A DNA stretch of 64,000 nt. It comes from Tropicibacter sp. R16_0. Its GTDB lineage: Bacteria; Pseudomonadota; Alphaproteobacteria; Rhodobacterales; Rhodobacteraceae. This document shows, piece by piece, positions 41,443 through 50,784 of this stretch. The notes under the pieces are model-generated. The model was not told the origin of the DNA, ran no database searches, and was given only the letters and a program-made list of their open reading frames with translations. The DNA is taken from assembly GCF_017743935.1 (NCBI RefSeq), contig NZ_JAGHRE010000011.1, positions 124,001-188,000 on the forward strand. The letters are read 5' to 3'. The number at the start of each line of letters is the position of its first letter. Position 1 is the stretch's first letter. The position numbers and the translations under genes were made by a program.

Positions 41443-41660
41443 GGGGGTGCTCCCGCGCCCGAGCAGACCTGACTGCGTCAGCCCCGCGAGCGGCCTTGGG
41501 CGGGGCGCCTCGCTTGTCGCTCGTCGCGGTACCGCTTGAGGCAGGCGTTCCATCTTTGATCGAATCGGGGTGTACAGTGCGCCAACCGCCGAGCGCAGCG
41601 AGGCCCGGCCCAACGGGAGGAGGGCATCTTTGATGCCTGATCGACGGGCGGGAGCATCCC
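41443..41660. repeat. Structured intergenic repeat, copy E (two inverted modules)
   Basis: The order of parts is as in copy D. The left module reads GGGGGTGCTCCCGCGCCCGAG with stem GGCGGGGCGCCTCG nearby. The right module has CCAACCGCCGAGCGCAGC, CCCAACGGGAGGAG, small hairpin GGCATC-ttt-GATGCC and CGACGGGCGGGAGCATCCC. The GGCATC stem differs completely in sequence from that of copy D but still pairs. It lies between convergent genes. Confidence 0.8.
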
Positions 41661-41664
41661 TGAG

Positions 41665-42198
41665 TCAGGGGCGAATTTCTACCGAAGTGCCGATGGGGGT
41701 TACGGACCAGAGCTCTGCCATCTGAGCGTTGCTAATGGCAATGCAGCCTGCGGTCCAGTCGCCCGGTAGCGCAATGCCGACAATCCCATTGGGCTGGCCG
41801 TGGATGAAGATGTCGCTGCCGGGGTCTACGCCGTCAGCCTTGGCCCGCGCGATGTCTTGCGGCCTGGGATAGTTCAGGCCAAGGGACAGATGAAAAGCGC
41901 TGTTGGGGTTGCGGCGATCGATAACAAAGTGACCCAAGGGCGTCTTGCCGTCGCCTTCCTGTACCTTGTCTCCTTTTGGCGCGAACCCGAGCGCCACCGG
42001 AACTTGCATGACCACCTGGCCATCGGACATGGCGGTCAGACGCCGCTCCGACTTCTCGATCAAGATGTGATCGATCCGATCAACATCCAATGCCATGGGC
42101 GGAGGTGCTGGACGCGGCGCAAAGCGGTCCCACAGCATCACACTGGCGCTGGTCATCAAAACCAGCGCCAGAATGGACCAGAGGATCCGCCCCAGCAT
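41665..42198 (-). CDS. L,D-transpeptidase (YkuD domain)
   Basis: Protein of 177 residues with an N-terminal membrane anchor (WSILALVLMTSASVMLWD). The YkuD domain shows GDGKTPLGHFVID and the catalytic segment IFIHGQPNG with DWTAGCIAIS carrying His and Cys. Family members form 3-3 peptidoglycan crosslinks or attach lipoproteins. It starts two bases after the patB stop, so both are on one transcript. Confidence 0.9.
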   Translation of the reverse strand: MLGRILWSILALVLMTSASVMLWDRFAPRPAPPPMALDVDRIDHILIEKSERRLTAMSDGQVVMQVPVALGFAPKGDKVQEGDGKTPLGHFVIDRRNPNSAFHLSLGLNYPRPQDIARAKADGVDPGSDIFIHGQPNGIVGIALPGDWTAGCIAISNAQMAELWSVTPIGTSVEIRP

Positions 42199-42200
42199 TG

Positions 42201-43370
42201 CTACTGCAAATCACCAAATGCGCGGGTCAGGCGGGCGCAGGCCTCTTCGATGCGCGAGCGCTGGGTCCCGAGGTTGAACCGCAGGAAGCTTTCGCCACCC
42301 AGGCCAAAGGTGGTGCCATGGTTGGCGGCAATCTGAGCGTCTTGCTCGACGCGGTTGGTGAACTCCTCGCGCGGCATACCAGTGTCGGTAAAGTCGATCC
42401 ATGCCAGGTAGGTGGATTCGAGCTTCATCGAGGATAGGCCCGGGATATCCTCAATGGCCGCGTCAAAAATCTGCCGGTTCTGGTCCAGATAGGCCACCTG
42501 TGCATCCACCCATTCAGCCCCTTCTGGCGAATAGGCCGCAGCTGTTGCGAACTGACCGACCGAGTTTGGCGCAAGGCTGAGCGCGGCCATGCGGGCCGCA
42601 AAGCGGGCGCGCAGATCGGGGTCGGGGATGATCACCTGGCCCGTGTGCAGGCCGGCGATGTTGAAGGTCTTGGATGGTGCCGTCAGCATCAGCAACCGGT
42701 CGGTGATCGACGGGTCGGCGTTTTGCATGGCGATATGTTTGTGCCCTGCATAGACCAGATCATGGTGGATCTCGTCCGACAACAGCAGCAGATCATGGCG
42801 CTTGGCGAAATCGGCAACGCCTTGCAGCTCTTCCTGCGTCCAGACCCGACCGCCAGGGTTATGGGGCGAGCAGAGGATGACCATCTTTTCCGAACCGGTC
42901 ATCATTGCGTCGTACGCTGCGAAATCCATCTCGTACCGGCCATCGTTGTTGACCAGCGGGCATTCTACCACGGTGCGACCCGATGCGCGGATCACCTTGG
43001 CAAAGGCGTGATACACTGGCGTAAACAGGACAATTCCGTCGCCCGGCGCCGTAAACGTGTCCAGGCACATGCCGACACCATTCACCAGCCCGGTGGTGGT
43101 AAAGATCGCATCCTGCTCGATGCTCCAGCCGTGGCGATTTTCCATCCACCATTGGATTGCACCTTTGTAATGTGCATCCAGGTTGGTATAACCCAGAACG
43201 CCGTCTGCGACCTCGTGGATCTTGCGGCGCACCACTTCGGGGGCTTGGAAATCGGTGTCGGCCACCCACATCGACAGGCCCGTATCCGCGGGAACGCCAT
43301 AGAGCGGTTCCATCATATCCCACTTGGCGCAGTGGGTGCCGCGGCGGTCAATCAGGTCGTCGAAATTCAT
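42201..43370 (-). CDS. patB: Cystathionine beta-lyase, MalY/PatB family
   Basis: PLP enzyme of 389 residues that cleaves C-S bonds of cystathionine or related thioethers. The MalY/PatB signature MWVADTDFQAPEVV is followed by LGYTNLD, CSPHNPGGRVWT, the Schiff-base Lys in TAPSKTFNIAGL and FLRFNLGTQRSRIEEA with the carboxylate-binding Arg. Such enzymes can also release methanethiol from sulfur compounds, relevant in marine bacteria. The start follows AGGAGAGG. Confidence 0.88.
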   Translation of the reverse strand: MNFDDLIDRRGTHCAKWDMMEPLYGVPADTGLSMWVADTDFQAPEVVRRKIHEVADGVLGYTNLDAHYKGAIQWWMENRHGWSIEQDAIFTTTGLVNGVGMCLDTFTAPGDGIVLFTPVYHAFAKVIRASGRTVVECPLVNNDGRYEMDFAAYDAMMTGSEKMVILCSPHNPGGRVWTQEELQGVADFAKRHDLLLLSDEIHHDLVYAGHKHIAMQNADPSITDRLLMLTAPSKTFNIAGLHTGQVIIPDPDLRARFAARMAALSLAPNSVGQFATAAAYSPEGAEWVDAQVAYLDQNRQIFDAAIEDIPGLSSMKLESTYLAWIDFTDTGMPREEFTNRVEQDAQIAANHGTTFGLGGESFLRFNLGTQRSRIEEACARLTRAFGDLQ

Positions 43371-43468
43371 GAGCCTCTCCTGTCATATGCGCCGGGCAGG
43401 CTAGCGGGAAATCCACGGGGCGCAAGGGGGGCGTTGCGGAGACGCCTACTATGCCCTAAATCACCGGC

Positions 43469-43987
43469 ATGAAACGTAGCATTCTGATCCATCCCGACCC
43501 GCGCTTGAAAAAGCTGTGCGATCCTGTGGCCGATATTTCGGACGATTTGCGCAAGCTGGCCGATGACATGCTTGAGACGATGTATGACGCGCCGGGCATT
43601 GGTCTGGCCGCGCCGCAGATCGGCGTGCTGAACCGGTTGATCGTGCTGGACTGCGTCAAGGAAGAGGGCGAGACACCCCGCCCGCTGGTGATGTTCAACC
43701 CCGAAATCGTGTCATCGTCGGACGATCTGAACGTCTATGAAGAGGGGTGTTTGTCGATCCCCGATCAATACGCCGAAGTGACCCGTCCGCGCGAGGTTGA
43801 GGTTGCCTGGATGGACCAGAACGGCAACGCGCAATCAGAAGTTTTCGATGGTCTTTGGGCCACGTGCGTGCAGCATGAGATCGATCACCTGGATGGCAAG
43901 CTCTTCATCGACTACCTCAAGCCGCTCAAACGGCAGATGATCACGCGCAAGATGCAAAAGCTCAAGCGTGAGCGGGCGCGCGCCTGA
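43469..43987 (+). CDS. def: Peptide deformylase, active copy 1
   Basis: Fe-dependent deformylase of 172 residues that removes the formyl group from nascent N-terminal Met. All three motifs are intact: GIGLAAPQIG (I), EEGCLSIP with the metal Cys (II) and QHEIDHLDG with the catalytic Glu and two His (III). No ribosome site is obvious before the ATG, so translation may be leaderless or weak. It is first of three tandem copies and the operon ends with fmt, the enzyme that adds the formyl group. Confidence 0.95.
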   Translation: MKRSILIHPDPRLKKLCDPVADISDDLRKLADDMLETMYDAPGIGLAAPQIGVLNRLIVLDCVKEEGETPRPLVMFNPEIVSSSDDLNVYEEGCLSIPDQYAEVTRPREVEVAWMDQNGNAQSEVFDGLWATCVQHEIDHLDGKLFIDYLKPLKRQMITRKMQKLKRERARA

Positions 43988-44482
43988 ATGGCGGTGCGGC
44001 CGATCCTGACCTGGCCCGACGACCGGCTTGCGACGCAATGTGCGCCGGTGACGGAACCAGAGGACGCGCTGATCGCAGATATGTTCGACACGATGTACGC
44101 AGCAAACGGCCGAGGCTTGGCCGCGCCGCAAATCGGTGTGCTCAAGCGCGTGTTCGTGATGGATTGCGGTTGGAAAGAGGGCGAGCCGACCCCTTTGGCG
44201 ATGATCAACCCCTTCATCATGGCGGCCGAGAGGACAGAGGTGATCGGGGCCGAGGGTTGCCTGTCGATCCCGGGCATCATGGTCACCGTTTCGCGCCCCA
44301 AAGCTGTCACTGTGCAATGGACGGCACCCGAGGGCGACATTCACATGGCCGATTTCGACGGGTTCGAGGCGCGCTGCATCCTGCACGAGTTTGACCATCT
44401 GAACGGGATGGTCACCTTTGACCGTCTTGACGAGATTGCCCGCCGCACGGCCGAGGCGCATTACAAGGAAATGAACGCATGA
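43988..44482 (+). CDS. Peptide deformylase, copy 2, motifs intact
   Basis: Deformylase of 164 residues starting directly after the first copy. Motif I GRGLAAPQIG, motif II AEGCLSIPG and motif III LHEFDHLNG are intact, so it should be active. It differs clearly from copy 1 elsewhere (SPNLPGM-type loops are absent). Its stop overlaps copy 3 by four bases. It may prefer different nascent chains or metals; the sequence does not say. Confidence 0.92.
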   Translation: MAVRPILTWPDDRLATQCAPVTEPEDALIADMFDTMYAANGRGLAAPQIGVLKRVFVMDCGWKEGEPTPLAMINPFIMAAERTEVIGAEGCLSIPGIMVTVSRPKAVTVQWTAPEGDIHMADFDGFEARCILHEFDHLNGMVTFDRLDEIARRTAEAHYKEMNA

Positions 44483-44976
44483 CTGTCCGCAAATGCCTGC
44501 CGTGGCCCGACAAGCGCCTGCGCACCAAGGCCGAGCCGGTGAGCGAGATCACCGATGAGATACGCGAGATCTGGACCGACATGATCGACACGATGGAGGC
44601 AATGCCGGGCGTTGGCCTCGCGGGCAACCAGATCGGTGTGATGCTACGGTTGGCTGTTGTCGATGGTTCGGCCGAACGGGGTCGGGCTGTGCGCATGGCC
44701 AACCCCGAGATCCTGCACTCTTCGATCGAGCTGCGCGAACATGACGAGGCCAGCCCGAACCTGCCTGGTATGTCAGCCAAGATCAAACGCCCGCGTGCGG
44801 TTACGGTGCGGTTTCTTAATGAGGACGGCGCGGTGGATCGGCGTGATTTCGTGGGGATCGAGGCCACAAGTGTGCAGCATCAGATCGACCATCTGAACGG
44901 CAAGATGTATTTCGACCGCCTCAGCAAGGTCAAACGCGATATGCTGCTGCGCAAGGCAAAGAAACAGAACGGCTGA
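44479..44976 (+). CDS. Deformylase-like protein, copy 3, catalytic residues lost
   Basis: Protein of 165 residues with the deformylase fold. Motif I is kept in altered form ([10 protein letters not shown]). In motif II the metal-binding Cys is Ser92 (EASPNLPG in place of EGCLSIPG). In motif III the catalytic Glu is Gln135 (QHQIDHLNG). Both His remain. Loss of the metal Cys and the general acid/base predicts no deformylase activity. The frame is open and overlaps its neighbour, and codon use matches the other copies, so it is maintained rather than decaying. Confidence 0.9.
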   Translation: MTVRKCLPWPDKRLRTKAEPVSEITDEIREIWTDMIDTMEAMPGVGLAGNQIGVMLRLAVVDGSAERGRAVRMANPEILHSSIELREHDEASPNLPGMSAKIKRPRAVTVRFLNEDGAVDRRDFVGIEATSVQHQIDHLNGKMYFDRLSKVKRDMLLRKAKKQNG

Positions 44977-45002
44977 GGCCCAAGTCCGAGCAGGGGAACG
45001 CG

Positions 45003-45908
45003 ATGCGCATCATCTTCATGGGAACGCCCGAGTTTTCGGTACCGGTGCTGGATGCTCTGGTCGAAGCCGGGCATGAGATCGCCGCAGTCTATTGCCAACC
45101 GCCGCGCCCGGCGGGGCGCGGCAAGAAAGAGCGCCCCACGCCAGTGCATGCACGTGCGGTGGAGCTGGGGTTGGATGTGCGCCATCCGGTCTCCCTGAAA
45201 GGGACGGATGAGCAGGCGGCTTTTTCTGACTTGAGTGCGGACATTGCGGTGGTTGTGGCTTATGGCCTGATCCTGCCGCAAGCAGTGCTGGACGCGCCTG
45301 CCAAGGGATGTCTGAACATTCACGCCAGCCTTTTGCCGCGTTGGCGCGGTGCGGCGCCCATTCATCGCGCGATCATGGCAGGTGATGCTGAAACCGGCGT
45401 GTGCATCATGCAGATGGAAGCGGGATTGGACACCGGGCCCGTGCTGCTGCGCGTGGCCACGCCGATTGGCGGCGAAGAGACGACCGCGCAGTTGCACGAC
45501 CGTCTGTCAGGGATTGGCGCGCAGGCGATTGTCGATGCTTTGAAACAACTGCCCGGTTTGACGCCCGAGGTGCAACCCGAGGAGGGTGTGACCTATGCGC
45601 AAAAGATCGACAAGGCCGAGGCGCGGGTCGATTGGAGCAAACCTGCGATCGAGGTCGATCGACAAATTCGCGGACTGTCGCCGTTCCCCGGCGCCTGGAC
45701 CGAGATTGAAGGGCAGCGGGTTAAACTGCTGGCCTCACGGCTGGCCGATGGTTCGGGCGCTGCGGGTATGGTGTTGGACGATGGGCTGACTGTGGCCTGT
45801 GGCGAGGGGGCCGTGTCCCTGTTGCGCTTGCAACGGGCGGGCAAGGGTGCGCAGGATAGGGAAGTTTTTCTGCGCGGTATGCCGGTGGCCAAGGGTGCGC
45901 AACTCTGA
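45003..45908 (+). CDS. fmt: Methionyl-tRNA formyltransferase
   Basis: Enzyme of 301 residues that formylates initiator Met-tRNA from 10-formyl-tetrahydrofolate. [18 protein letters not shown] is the start, [36 protein letters not shown] carries the catalytic Asn, His and the SLLPRWRG loop, and GLDTGPVLL the Asp. The C-terminal domain (from about residue 205) begins [24 protein letters not shown] precedes the ATG. It completes the def-def-def-fmt operon. Confidence 0.96.
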   Translation: MRIIFMGTPEFSVPVLDALVEAGHEIAAVYCQPPRPAGRGKKERPTPVHARAVELGLDVRHPVSLKGTDEQAAFSDLSADIAVVVAYGLILPQAVLDAPAKGCLNIHASLLPRWRGAAPIHRAIMAGDAETGVCIMQMEAGLDTGPVLLRVATPIGGEETTAQLHDRLSGIGAQAIVDALKQLPGLTPEVQPEEGVTYAQKIDKAEARVDWSKPAIEVDRQIRGLSPFPGAWTEIEGQRVKLLASRLADGSGAAGMVLDDGLTVACGEGAVSLLRLQRAGKGAQDREVFLRGMPVAKGAQL

Positions 45909-45921
45909 AAAGGATGACGCG

Positions 45922-46158
45922 ATGTTCATGACGCTGATGGGGACCGTGGTGATCGCCGGGATCGTCGGTTATGCATCCGAGCGCACGGGCTGGACCCGCA
46001 ATGGCATCCTGCAGTCTATGATCATCTGCATCGGTGGCGCGTTTCTGTTCTATTTCATCCGCATCATGTTCGGGATCGGTTTTGCCTCTCCGGGTATGAA
46101 TGCCATCGTGTCGAGCATCGGGGCGTTGATCATCGTTCCGTTCCATTGGAGGCGCTGA
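45922..46158 (+). CDS. Small membrane protein
   Basis: Protein of 78 residues with two or three hydrophobic segments: GTVVIAGIVGYASERTG, SMIICIGGAFLFYFIRIMFG and AIVSSIGALIIV. It resembles GlsB/YeaQ/YmgE (transglycosylase-associated) membrane proteins, though the family glycine pattern is not complete. It follows fmt by 13 bases and is followed by a second small membrane protein after one base. Confidence 0.75.
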   Translation: MFMTLMGTVVIAGIVGYASERTGWTRNGILQSMIICIGGAFLFYFIRIMFGIGFASPGMNAIVSSIGALIIVPFHWRR

Positions 46159-46159
46159 C

Positions 46160-46399
46160 ATGACGGTTGTTGCGCTTATCGTGATCGGGGCGGCGGCCGG
46201 GTTTCTGGCCACGCGGCTTATGCGGATCGAGGCCGACATTCCCACCACCATGTTCATCGGCATAATCGGCGCGCTTGTCGGCAGCTTTGTCCTGCGTTTT
46301 CTGTCAAGCGTGATGGGAATCCTCTCGGGCTTTGTCGGTGCCGTGCTTGGCGCGCTGTTGGTGATCTGGATCTGGAAAACCTATTTTCACAAGCGTTGA
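46160..46399 (+). CDS. GlsB/YeaQ/YmgE-type small membrane protein
   Basis: Protein of 79 residues. VALIVIGAAAGFLATRLMR, TTMFIGIIGALVGSFVLRFL and GILSGFVGAVLGALLVIWIWK form the three glycine-rich helices of the family. Family members are stress-linked, with no established reaction. It is probably cotranscribed with fmt and the preceding small gene. Confidence 0.85.
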   Translation: MTVVALIVIGAAAGFLATRLMRIEADIPTTMFIGIIGALVGSFVLRFLSSVMGILSGFVGAVLGALLVIWIWKTYFHKR

Positions 46400-46469
46400 C
46401 AGGGGCTTGACCTGAAAGAGCTTTGATCGCCAACTGCCCGAAACCGAGTTTCAGGGTGGAGGGTGCGAC

Positions 46470-47303
46470 ATGATCACAAACGCAACGATACAGGATCTGG
46501 AGGCAGGCGATGTGGCCCTGATGGGCGTGCCGCTGGATCTACATAGTTCATTCTTGCAAGGCCCGGCCTTTGCCCCAAACCGCATTCGCGAGGCGCTTCA
46601 CTCTGGTGCGGCGAACCTGACGGCTGAGGATGGCACCGATTTGGGGGCAACCGATAGGGTCAAGGACACGGGCGATCTGGACGTGTTCGAACAACGCGGC
46701 CCCGAACCGATTGCTGCAATCGAGACCGGCGCGGGCGCGCGCATCGACACAGACGCACGGCTTCTGTCTCTGGGTGGGGACCACTCGGTGGCCTATCCAC
46801 TGATCAAGGCACATGCCGACCGGTACGAGGGGTTGAACGTTTTGCACATCGATGCCCATCCTGATCTTTATGATCAACAGGACATTGGTCCGCTGGGGCA
46901 TGGCTGCCCGTTTGCGCGGGTGATGGAGACAGGCAAGATCAAACGTCTGATGCAGGTTGGGATCCGGACGATGAACGCTCATCAACGGGAACAAGCAGAC
47001 CGCTTTGGGGTTGAGGTCGTGGACATGCGCAACTGGCACAGCGATCTGACGCCAGAGTTTGACGGGCCTGTGTATCTGTCACTCGATCTGGACGGGCTGG
47101 ATCCGGCTTTTGCGCCGGGAGTGTCACATCACGAACCGGGGGGCCTCAGCACGCGTGACGTCATCGACCTGATCGCGCGGTTCCAAGGGCAGCTGATCGG
47201 GGCGGATATCGTCGAATTGAATCCGCATCGCGATCCTTATGGCATCACGGCCATGGTGGCTGCGAAAATGGTCAAGGAAATCGGCGCACGGCTTTTACGC
47301 TGA
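46470..47303 (+). CDS. Arginase/agmatinase-family ureohydrolase
   Basis: Manganese-dependent hydrolase of 277 residues. The metal ligands are visible: GGDHS, IDAHPDLYD and SLDLDGLDPAFAPG. The family hydrolyses guanidino compounds such as arginine, agmatine or formiminoglutamate; short members of this kind are poorly defined and no substrate can be assigned. GTGGAGGG precedes the ATG. Copy F of the repeat follows. Confidence 0.88.
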   Translation: MITNATIQDLEAGDVALMGVPLDLHSSFLQGPAFAPNRIREALHSGAANLTAEDGTDLGATDRVKDTGDLDVFEQRGPEPIAAIETGAGARIDTDARLLSLGGDHSVAYPLIKAHADRYEGLNVLHIDAHPDLYDQQDIGPLGHGCPFARVMETGKIKRLMQVGIRTMNAHQREQADRFGVEVVDMRNWHSDLTPEFDGPVYLSLDLDGLDPAFAPGVSHHEPGGLSTRDVIDLIARFQGQLIGADIVELNPHRDPYGITAMVAAKMVKEIGARLLR

Positions 47304-47309
47304 GGGTGC

Positions 47310-47444
47310 CACCTGCGCGGCCTAACGGCCTTGCGTCCTGCGGACGGCAGGGGGCCAGGCTCACGCGGGCAAAGCCCGCGTGAGCCTGGCCCAACGGGAG
47401 GAGATGTTTCGCAAGAAACCTCGACGACGGGCGGGAGTGCCCCC
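47310..47444 (+). repeat. Structured intergenic repeat, copy F (single module)
   Basis: Almost identical in layout and sequence to copy A: the lead CTTGCGTCCTGCGGACGG, a perfect 18-bp stem at 47353-47370 and 47374-47391 with loop AAA instead of AGG, CCCAACGGGAGGAG, small hairpin GTTTC-gcaa-GAAAC, and GACGACGGGCGGGAGTGCCC. It fills the gap between the ureohydrolase and the convergent TRIC-like gene and ends at that gene's stop codon. Confidence 0.85.
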
Positions 47445-48073
47445 TAGTCGCGGTCTCGTGGTGGGCGGCTTTTATAGACTGGCAGGCGCCAGCCAAACAG
47501 CAAAGAACCGGCGCGGAGACCCCAGCAGGAAAAAGCGGCCAGTCCGAGAGTGGTGAGTTGTGGCAGGTCTTGCGCATGGGCTACTAGTGCGACGCAGGAT
47601 CCGATCAGCGCGCAGGTGACGTAAAGCTCGCCCTGCTTCAGAACAAGCGGGATTTCGTTGCAGACCACATCGCGCATCAGCCCGCCCAGACAGCCGGTCG
47701 TCATGCCCATCAAAACCACAATCACCGGAGGTTTGCCCAAAGTCAGCGCAACGCCCGTCCCTGCAGCGACGGCGATGGCCAACGCAAAACTATCCAGCCA
47801 GATCAACCAGTTGTATCGGCTCTCCATCAGATGTGCAGTGAAGAACACCAGCAGCGCTGCCGAGGCCGCGATTACGATATAGGTGGGCTCACCAACCCAG
47901 AACACCGGATGCCGATCCAGCAAAAGGTCACGGACCGTGCCACCACCCACCGCGGTCAGACAGGCCACAAAAGCAAATCCCACCAGATCCAGCTGCGCCC
48001 GGCTGGCCACCAGCGCCCCGGTCAGGGCAAAGACCAGGACCGAGGCATAGTCCAGCAGGGCAAGGGAGTTCAC
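47444..48073 (-). CDS. TRIC-like membrane protein (UPF0126/YicG family)
   Basis: Membrane protein of 209 residues with seven helices in two homologous halves. Each half carries the signature, [12 protein letters not shown] in the first and [11 protein letters not shown] in the second. The family includes prokaryotic TRIC-type cation channels and the glycine transporter YicG type. It overlaps rnhA by four bases. Its stop lies at the edge of repeat copy F. Confidence 0.88.
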   Translation of the reverse strand: MNSLALLDYASVLVFALTGALVASRAQLDLVGFAFVACLTAVGGGTVRDLLLDRHPVFWVGEPTYIVIAASAALLVFFTAHLMESRYNWLIWLDSFALAIAVAAGTGVALTLGKPPVIVVLMGMTTGCLGGLMRDVVCNEIPLVLKQGELYVTCALIGSCVALVAHAQDLPQLTTLGLAAFSCWGLRAGSLLFGWRLPVYKSRPPRDRD

Positions 48074-48537
48074 GCCTTGGCTTTCTTGGGTTTGAAGGGC
48101 GCCATGCCCGCGCGCGCCAGCTCATCCGCCCGTTCGTTCTCGGGGTGGCCTGCGTGGCCTTTGACCCATTCCCAGGTCACATCATGGCGCTGTTGCGCAG
48201 CATCGATGCGTTGCCATAAGTCGACGTTTTTCACGGGCTTCTTCGAGGCGGTCTTCCAACCGTTTTTCTTCCAGCCAAAGATCCATCCGGTGACACCATT
48301 TTTGACATAGGCGCTGTCGGTGACGACGGTGATCTTCGATGGCCGCTCCAGCGCTTCAAGCGCGTTGATTGCGGCCAGCAACTCCATGCGGTTGTTGGTG
48401 GTTTCGCCTTCGCCGCCTTTCAGCTCGCGTTCCTTGACAACCGTCTCACCATCCATCGCACGCAGCAGCGCACCCCAGCCGCCTGGGCCGGGGTTGCCCG
48501 AGCATGCGCCATCGGTATAGGCAAAAAGTTCAGGCAT
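48070..48537 (-). CDS. rnhA: Ribonuclease HI
   Basis: Enzyme of 155 residues that cuts RNA in RNA-DNA hybrids. The DEDD residues are seen: Asp in [16 protein letters not shown], Glu in [10 protein letters not shown], Asp in VVTDSAYV, and Asp in NERADELAR. The motif [15 protein letters not shown] is complete. The gene overlaps the upstream methyltransferase by eight bases. Confidence 0.95.
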   Translation of the reverse strand: MPELFAYTDGACSGNPGPGGWGALLRAMDGETVVKERELKGGEGETTNNRMELLAAINALEALERPSKITVVTDSAYVKNGVTGWIFGWKKNGWKTASKKPVKNVDLWQRIDAAQQRHDVTWEWVKGHAGHPENERADELARAGMAPFKPKKAKA

Positions 48538-49123
48538 GTGCAGTCACCGTGATCCAATCAGATGCCGTGCCGTCCAACCCGACGCCGTTGCCAAGGCGAT
48601 GGGTATCAATGACAAACCCGGCCTCAGTCAAGAGCTGTTCCAGCTCGGTTTGTGTGTAGTAGGTGTAAAGGCGCCCGATCTTGTCGCGCGCTTCACCCGT
48701 TCCCAGTTTGAGGCCGATGTGAAACCGCCCGCCGGGTTTGAGGGCGGAATGCAAGGCGCTCAGGTGCCGGGGCATGTCGGCGCGCGGGGCGTGGAGCAGG
48801 CTGAAATTGGCCCAGATCCCATCATAGACTGCCTCGCCCGCGATCTCATCGAACGTTGCTTGCCAAGCGGTCACGCCGGGATGTTTGTCCGCCATTTCGA
48901 CCATGGACGCCGAGGCATCGGTTGCGTCAACGGTCAGTCCTGCGGCTGCCATCACGGCGGCCGAGGCGCCGGGACCGCAGCCCAGATCCAGCACCCGCCC
49001 GCCTTGGGCGCAGGTTTCAATGAACTGTGCCAATAGCGTATCGGCCTGGTTCACATCATCGGTGCGCTCGGCGTATTCGCCTGCTTTTGCGTCATAGACG
49101 CGTATGGTTTCGGGATCGCTCAC
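48530..49123 (-). CDS. SAM-dependent methyltransferase (class I)
   Basis: Methyltransferase of 197 residues. [19 protein letters not shown] is motif [15 protein letters not shown] motif II, and [15 protein letters not shown] the post-I region; [15 protein letters not shown] is a common C-terminal element. The GTG at 49123 overlaps the stop of the preceding gene in GTGA, so the two are coupled. The substrate is unknown. Confidence 0.88.
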   Translation of the reverse strand: MSDPETIRVYDAKAGEYAERTDDVNQADTLLAQFIETCAQGGRVLDLGCGPGASAAVMAAAGLTVDATDASASMVEMADKHPGVTAWQATFDEIAGEAVYDGIWANFSLLHAPRADMPRHLSALHSALKPGGRFHIGLKLGTGEARDKIGRLYTYYTQTELEQLLTEAGFVIDTHRLGNGVGLDGTASDWITVTAHA

Positions 49124-49572
49124 AGCAGCACTCCGACAGCAAGGCAGGCCACGACGATCGTGGTCAGCAGGATGCGCAAGGACATCCACCAGGCAGGGGT
49201 CACGCCCCAACGGGAGAATGCACCGTCCAAGAGCAGCAGTCCCAAAAAACCAAAGATAAGGTTGGTGCCCGCACCGACGGGGCCACCGCCTGTCATGAAG
49301 AACGCCCAGAGCGCAGGGATCACGGACAGGGCGTAACCGGTGGCGGCCTGCGCGCCTTCGGCCTTGGTGGCAAAGCCCCACAGAACGCCGGACATGAAGC
49401 TCAGGATGATCGCGCCATAGAAAACCTGGATGTATGGCCCAACAAAGCGTGGACCAAGTGCCGAAACACCCCAGTTCTGCAAGGCCGGGCTGAGATAGGT
49501 CAGGGCGCCCCAAACAAATGGGATCAGACCGGCGAGGCCCAGGATCAGCGGTGCGGCTGGAATACGTGTCAT
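49120..49572 (-). CDS. DUF3429 membrane protein
   Basis: Protein of 150 residues with five hydrophobic segments, beginning IPAAPLILGLAGLIPFVWGA, with YGAIILSFMSGVLWGFA as the conserved central block. This fits DUF3429, a small membrane family of unknown function. It starts 89 bases after ispH and overlaps the methyltransferase gene. Confidence 0.85.
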   Translation of the reverse strand: MTRIPAAPLILGLAGLIPFVWGALTYLSPALQNWGVSALGPRFVGPYIQVFYGAIILSFMSGVLWGFATKAEGAQAATGYALSVIPALWAFFMTGGGPVGAGTNLIFGFLGLLLLDGAFSRWGVTPAWWMSLRILLTTIVVACLAVGVLL

Positions 49573-49661
49573 GTGCACACCAATGTCCGTTGGGCCGCGT
49601 GGGTCATGCGGGATTTGGTCAGAAAAAGCAGCTGAAGTGTCAATTCGGCGCTCCCTTCAGA

Positions 49662-50606
49662 TTACGTCCGCAGAACGCGGGGTACTTTGAATTCGACGTT
49701 TTCAACGGCAGTTTCGACCGTTTCGACCGTCACATCAAACCTGTCGCGGAAAGCCGCGATTACCTCGTTCACAAGCAGTTCGGGCGCCGAGGCACCGGCA
49801 GTAATCCCGACCGAAGTGATCCCCTCTAGTGCGCGCCAATCGATATTCTCGGCGCGCATGACAAGTTGGGCATAGTTGCAACCTGCTTTTGATCCGACCT
49901 CGACCAGGCGGCGCGAGTTTGACGAGTTAGGCGCACCGACGACAAGCATGGCATCCACCTTGGGGGCGATGGCCTTGACCGCCTCTTGTCGGTTGGTGGT
50001 GGCGTAGCAGATGTCTTCCTTGTGGGGCCCAACGATCTTGGGGAAACGCGCCTGCAATGCTGCGACGATGTCTTTGGTGTCGTCGACGCTGAGGGTGGTC
50101 TGGGTCACATAGGCGATGCTTTCGGGGTCACGGACCGGCACGGTGGCGACGTCATCCACGGTTTCAACCAACAGAACCTCGCCCTCGGGCAGTTGCCCCA
50201 TGGTGCCGATGGTTTCGGGATGACCCTTGTGGCCGATCATGATCATCTGCAGGCCAGCGTCCGAGTGGCGCTGTGCCTCGACATGTACCTTGCTGACCAG
50301 CGGGCAGGTGGCGTCGACATAGACCATGTTGCGGCGCGTGGCTTCGGCGGGGACGGATTTTGCTACGCCGTGCGCGGAAAAGATCACCGGGCGGTCGTCA
50401 GGGCAGTCGTCCAATTCTTCGACAAAGACGGCGCCTTGATCTCGCAGGCCATCGACCACGAATTTGTTGTGTACGATTTCATGGCGGACATAGACCGGGG
50501 CGCCCCATTTTTCGAGCGCCATTTCCACGATCTTGATGGCGCGATCGACTCCGGCACAAAAACCGCGCGGCGCGGCCAGATACAAAGTGAGGGGCTGTTT
50601 GGTCAT
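49662..50606 (-). CDS. ispH: 4-hydroxy-3-methylbut-2-enyl diphosphate reductase
   Basis: Iron-sulfur enzyme of 314 residues that makes IPP and DMAPP in the last step of the MEP isoprenoid pathway. Three cluster Cys are visible: [12 protein letters not shown] near the start, [11 protein letters not shown] in the middle, and [28 protein letters not shown] and [15 protein letters not shown] are family motifs. GGAG stands before the ATG. Confidence 0.96.
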   Translation of the reverse strand: MTKQPLTLYLAAPRGFCAGVDRAIKIVEMALEKWGAPVYVRHEIVHNKFVVDGLRDQGAVFVEELDDCPDDRPVIFSAHGVAKSVPAEATRRNMVYVDATCPLVSKVHVEAQRHSDAGLQMIMIGHKGHPETIGTMGQLPEGEVLLVETVDDVATVPVRDPESIAYVTQTTLSVDDTKDIVAALQARFPKIVGPHKEDICYATTNRQEAVKAIAPKVDAMLVVGAPNSSNSRRLVEVGSKAGCNYAQLVMRAENIDWRALEGITSVGITAGASAPELLVNEVIAAFRDRFDVTVETVETAVENVEFKVPRVLRT

Positions 50607-50784
50607 GTTGGCGTCTCCTTGCGGGCGACAGGTAAGGCTTTGCTGAGGTCAGGTCCAGTGCGGGATGTTGTCACGAATCTGACATGGGGGCCTTGTATCA
50701 GAAGGGCATAGAGTGACCTGGGTATAGATCAGCAAACTTGCGAGGCCTTTTGAGGCCATGTGGGTGAGCGATGCATAGATTTGA
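50607..50784. other. ispH upstream region
   Basis: The left part of a 273-base gap. It should hold the ispH promoter. TGTCA and TGACA (50669-50684) form a short inverted repeat with a 6-base spacer that could be a regulator site. No gene is seen. Confidence 0.4.
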
